Positions 62,877-64,000 of a DNA stretch of 64,000 nucleotides are shown here, piece after piece. The DNA comes from Anaerocolumna chitinilytica (lineage in GTDB: Bacteria; Bacillota; Clostridia; Lachnospirales; Lachnospiraceae), in contig NZ_AP023368.1 of the NCBI RefSeq assembly GCF_014218355.1, positions 4,961,501 through 5,025,500 of the forward strand. The letters are read 5' to 3'. The translations under genes were made by a program, and so were the position numbers. Under the pieces are notes generated by a model. The model had not been told where the DNA came from, did not search any database, and saw only the letters and a list, made by a program, of their open reading frames with translations. Within the stretch, counting starts at the first letter, position 1. Every line of letters starts with the position of its first letter.

Positions 62877-62948
62877 GAGATATAGCATTGTTATCCCTTA
62901 TTTTTGGTTTTCCTATATTTAAAATTCTGTTTCTTTTTTACAATTGAT

Positions 62949-63615
62949 TCAGTTAAGCTTAAAATGAGTCACCAGATTTCCTAAAGTTTCGGCCTTGGTA
63001 TCTTTGTCAGCATCTGTTCTTACCAGTGTATAAAATCCACTCTTGGCATATTCATCATAATGCTCTTTGCTATTTACCTTGGCTATACACTGCTTTAAAA
63101 TTCTCCATTGTACTTTCCGGATCTTCCGATTGCATTATCTGTTCCTTTAAAAAAGCTTTATCCGGATCATCACGGTCAAAAAACTTCTCAACCGACATAG
63201 CTTGTGGGGACAGCATTACTGCTACTTGGTGATAATCAGCAATCTCATGTAATATAGTAAGAGGTATATTGGTGTCCACAATTACTTTTTGGTTTTGAGA
63301 TAAACGAATTAATTCCGCTACTTCAAATTCAGCGGCTTCCTGGGAGCATCCAAGTATCCACTTTTCATATTCTTCCGGTGTTCTATTCACAAATTCCTGC
63401 CAGTCTTTCATTGTCTGAAAATAGCACAGATTGGGTTGACGTTCTGGCACTATAACCTGATTCGCAACCCTGGAGTGATAATTTTCTCCGCATGGAACCA
63501 ATCCATATCTATCCGCCAGCATTGCTACCATTGTTGATTTCCCTGAATATGCAGTCCCTGTAATAAACATCGCATTCTTTAAATAGTGCTTCACAATATT
63601 GCTATTTATATTCAT
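62949..63615 (-). pseudogene. P-loop NTPase gene with a single-base frameshift
   Basis: P-loop nucleotide-binding protein. Walker A GTAYSGKST is near residues 20-28. The open frame stops at 63070 after 181 residues (ending KAVYSQGK). In the neighbouring frame, reading on past that stop, the sequence continues as VNSKEHYDEYAKSGFYTLVR and then a further 20 residues to a stop at 62949-62951. That tail looks like the missing C-terminus. The total is 667 nt, one more than a multiple of three, so a one-base insertion near 63080-63090 (or a sequencing error) explains it. GGGAGA precedes the ATG. Confidence 0.75.
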
Positions 63616-64000
63616 ACCAGTATCTCCCTTATTCTACAACAAATAAACTTATACCGTTAGTCAGCATAAGCGCAATTAATAATTAAGAATATTAAATTTA
63701 TTAACGTAATTTATTGTTGTTAAATAAGAAGTGACACCACATAATTTGCTCCTCCAGGTTTTATTATATCATACCACCGGTAATTATCAATGTTTAAGAT
63801 AAAACGGCATTTGCCGGTAGATTACCTCGTTATGGGTTTGAAGAGGAACTCTGAACCACAGGTGTAAGCATTTTAGAAATCCATTCTCTGCAAAGAGGAC
63901 TACCAACATCAGAGGCAATAATAAATTTTTTTATTTTTTGCAACATTATCCATTTCTCATTTGTATACAGGTTAGAACCGAAAATATATGGTTACTAAAA
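63616..64000. other. Intergenic region, possible gene remnant at the edge
   Basis: 385 bp with no supported gene. On the minus strand, from near 63990 down to about 63835, a frame of about 50 codons without a ribosome site reads like a protein fragment (...GSNLYTNEKWIML... ending SSSSNP). It lacks a clear start and matches no family I recognise. The remaining sequence is AT-rich. Confidence 0.4.

Overview
The window looks like chromosomal DNA of a low-GC Gram-positive anaerobe of the class Clostridia, most probably a Lachnospiraceae (Clostridium cluster XIVa) relative. This rests on strong GGAGG ribosome sites, four T-box leaders, a single-chain glycyl-tRNA synthetase, a CdaR-type regulator beside a shared MsmX-type sugar ATPase, and a fructose PTS operon carrying its own HPr and enzyme I. 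Almost every gene is on the minus strand. The plus-strand exceptions are a small Cys-rich peptide gene, an IS3-family element, a short-chain reductase gene and a DUF6273-type membrane protein gene.

Layout by region. 1-5.3 kb: ftsX (cut by the window edge), ftsE, a CdaR-like regulator, the msmX-type ATPase and a YitT-type membrane protein. 5.6-20.4 kb: an alpha-mannoside (N-glycan or mannan) catabolic locus, with two ABC permeases, a lipoprotein binding protein, a GH38, a GH125, a clan GH-D-like enzyme and a GH43-like propeller enzyme in one operon. Upstream of it are a GntR-LacI-type regulator and a second, larger GH38. The transporter has no ATPase of its own; the msmX-type protein at 3.1 kb is the obvious partner. 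20.5-24.4 kb: glyS with a T-box, then a MarR regulator divergent from a Cys-rich peptide gene across two palindromic operators. 24.6-26.3 kb: the IS3-family element, followed by a long inverted repeat and a YmfI-like reductase. 27.4-33.2 kb: the fructose operon fruR / fruK-fruA-ptsH-ptsI, whose HPr lacks the regulatory serine. 33.3-35.2 kb: an acetyltransferase, a methyltransferase and a compact unit encoding an aromatic-rich 49-residue peptide.

35.2-43 kb: lysS and ilvB-ilvN under T-boxes (IlvB carries a repeat-bearing insertion), an AraC/GyrI-type regulator, a possible small RNA and a tyrosine phosphatase. 43-48.4 kb: an Lsa/CplR-like ABC-F ribosome-protection gene with an attenuator-type leader, a CD3324-type protein, a 2H phosphoesterase and a second-type ThrRS without an editing site, under a T-box. 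48.4-64 kb: single genes, mostly accessory enzymes and regulators (GNAT, DUF6273, UDPGP, YkgJ cysteine cluster, HAD, NUDIX, YczE, radical SAM/WYL pair, APH-like kinase, AraC, methyltransferase, nucleotidyltransferase, transglutaminase-like protein and a frameshifted P-loop gene).

The strongest candidate for something not routinely annotated is the ABC-F leader at 44.76-44.92 kb. A 13-codon leader ORF ends in Arg-Leu-Arg, the macrolide-arrest type of motif. Its own codons form the 5' arms of a three-way-junction terminator just ahead of a U7 tract, so a drug-stalled ribosome would open the terminator. Other notable items are the ThrRS with all four editing residues replaced, the HPr with Arg46, the pentapeptide-repeat insertion in IlvB, the 49-residue peptide unit, and a 12-mer repeat array at 61.3-61.6 kb.
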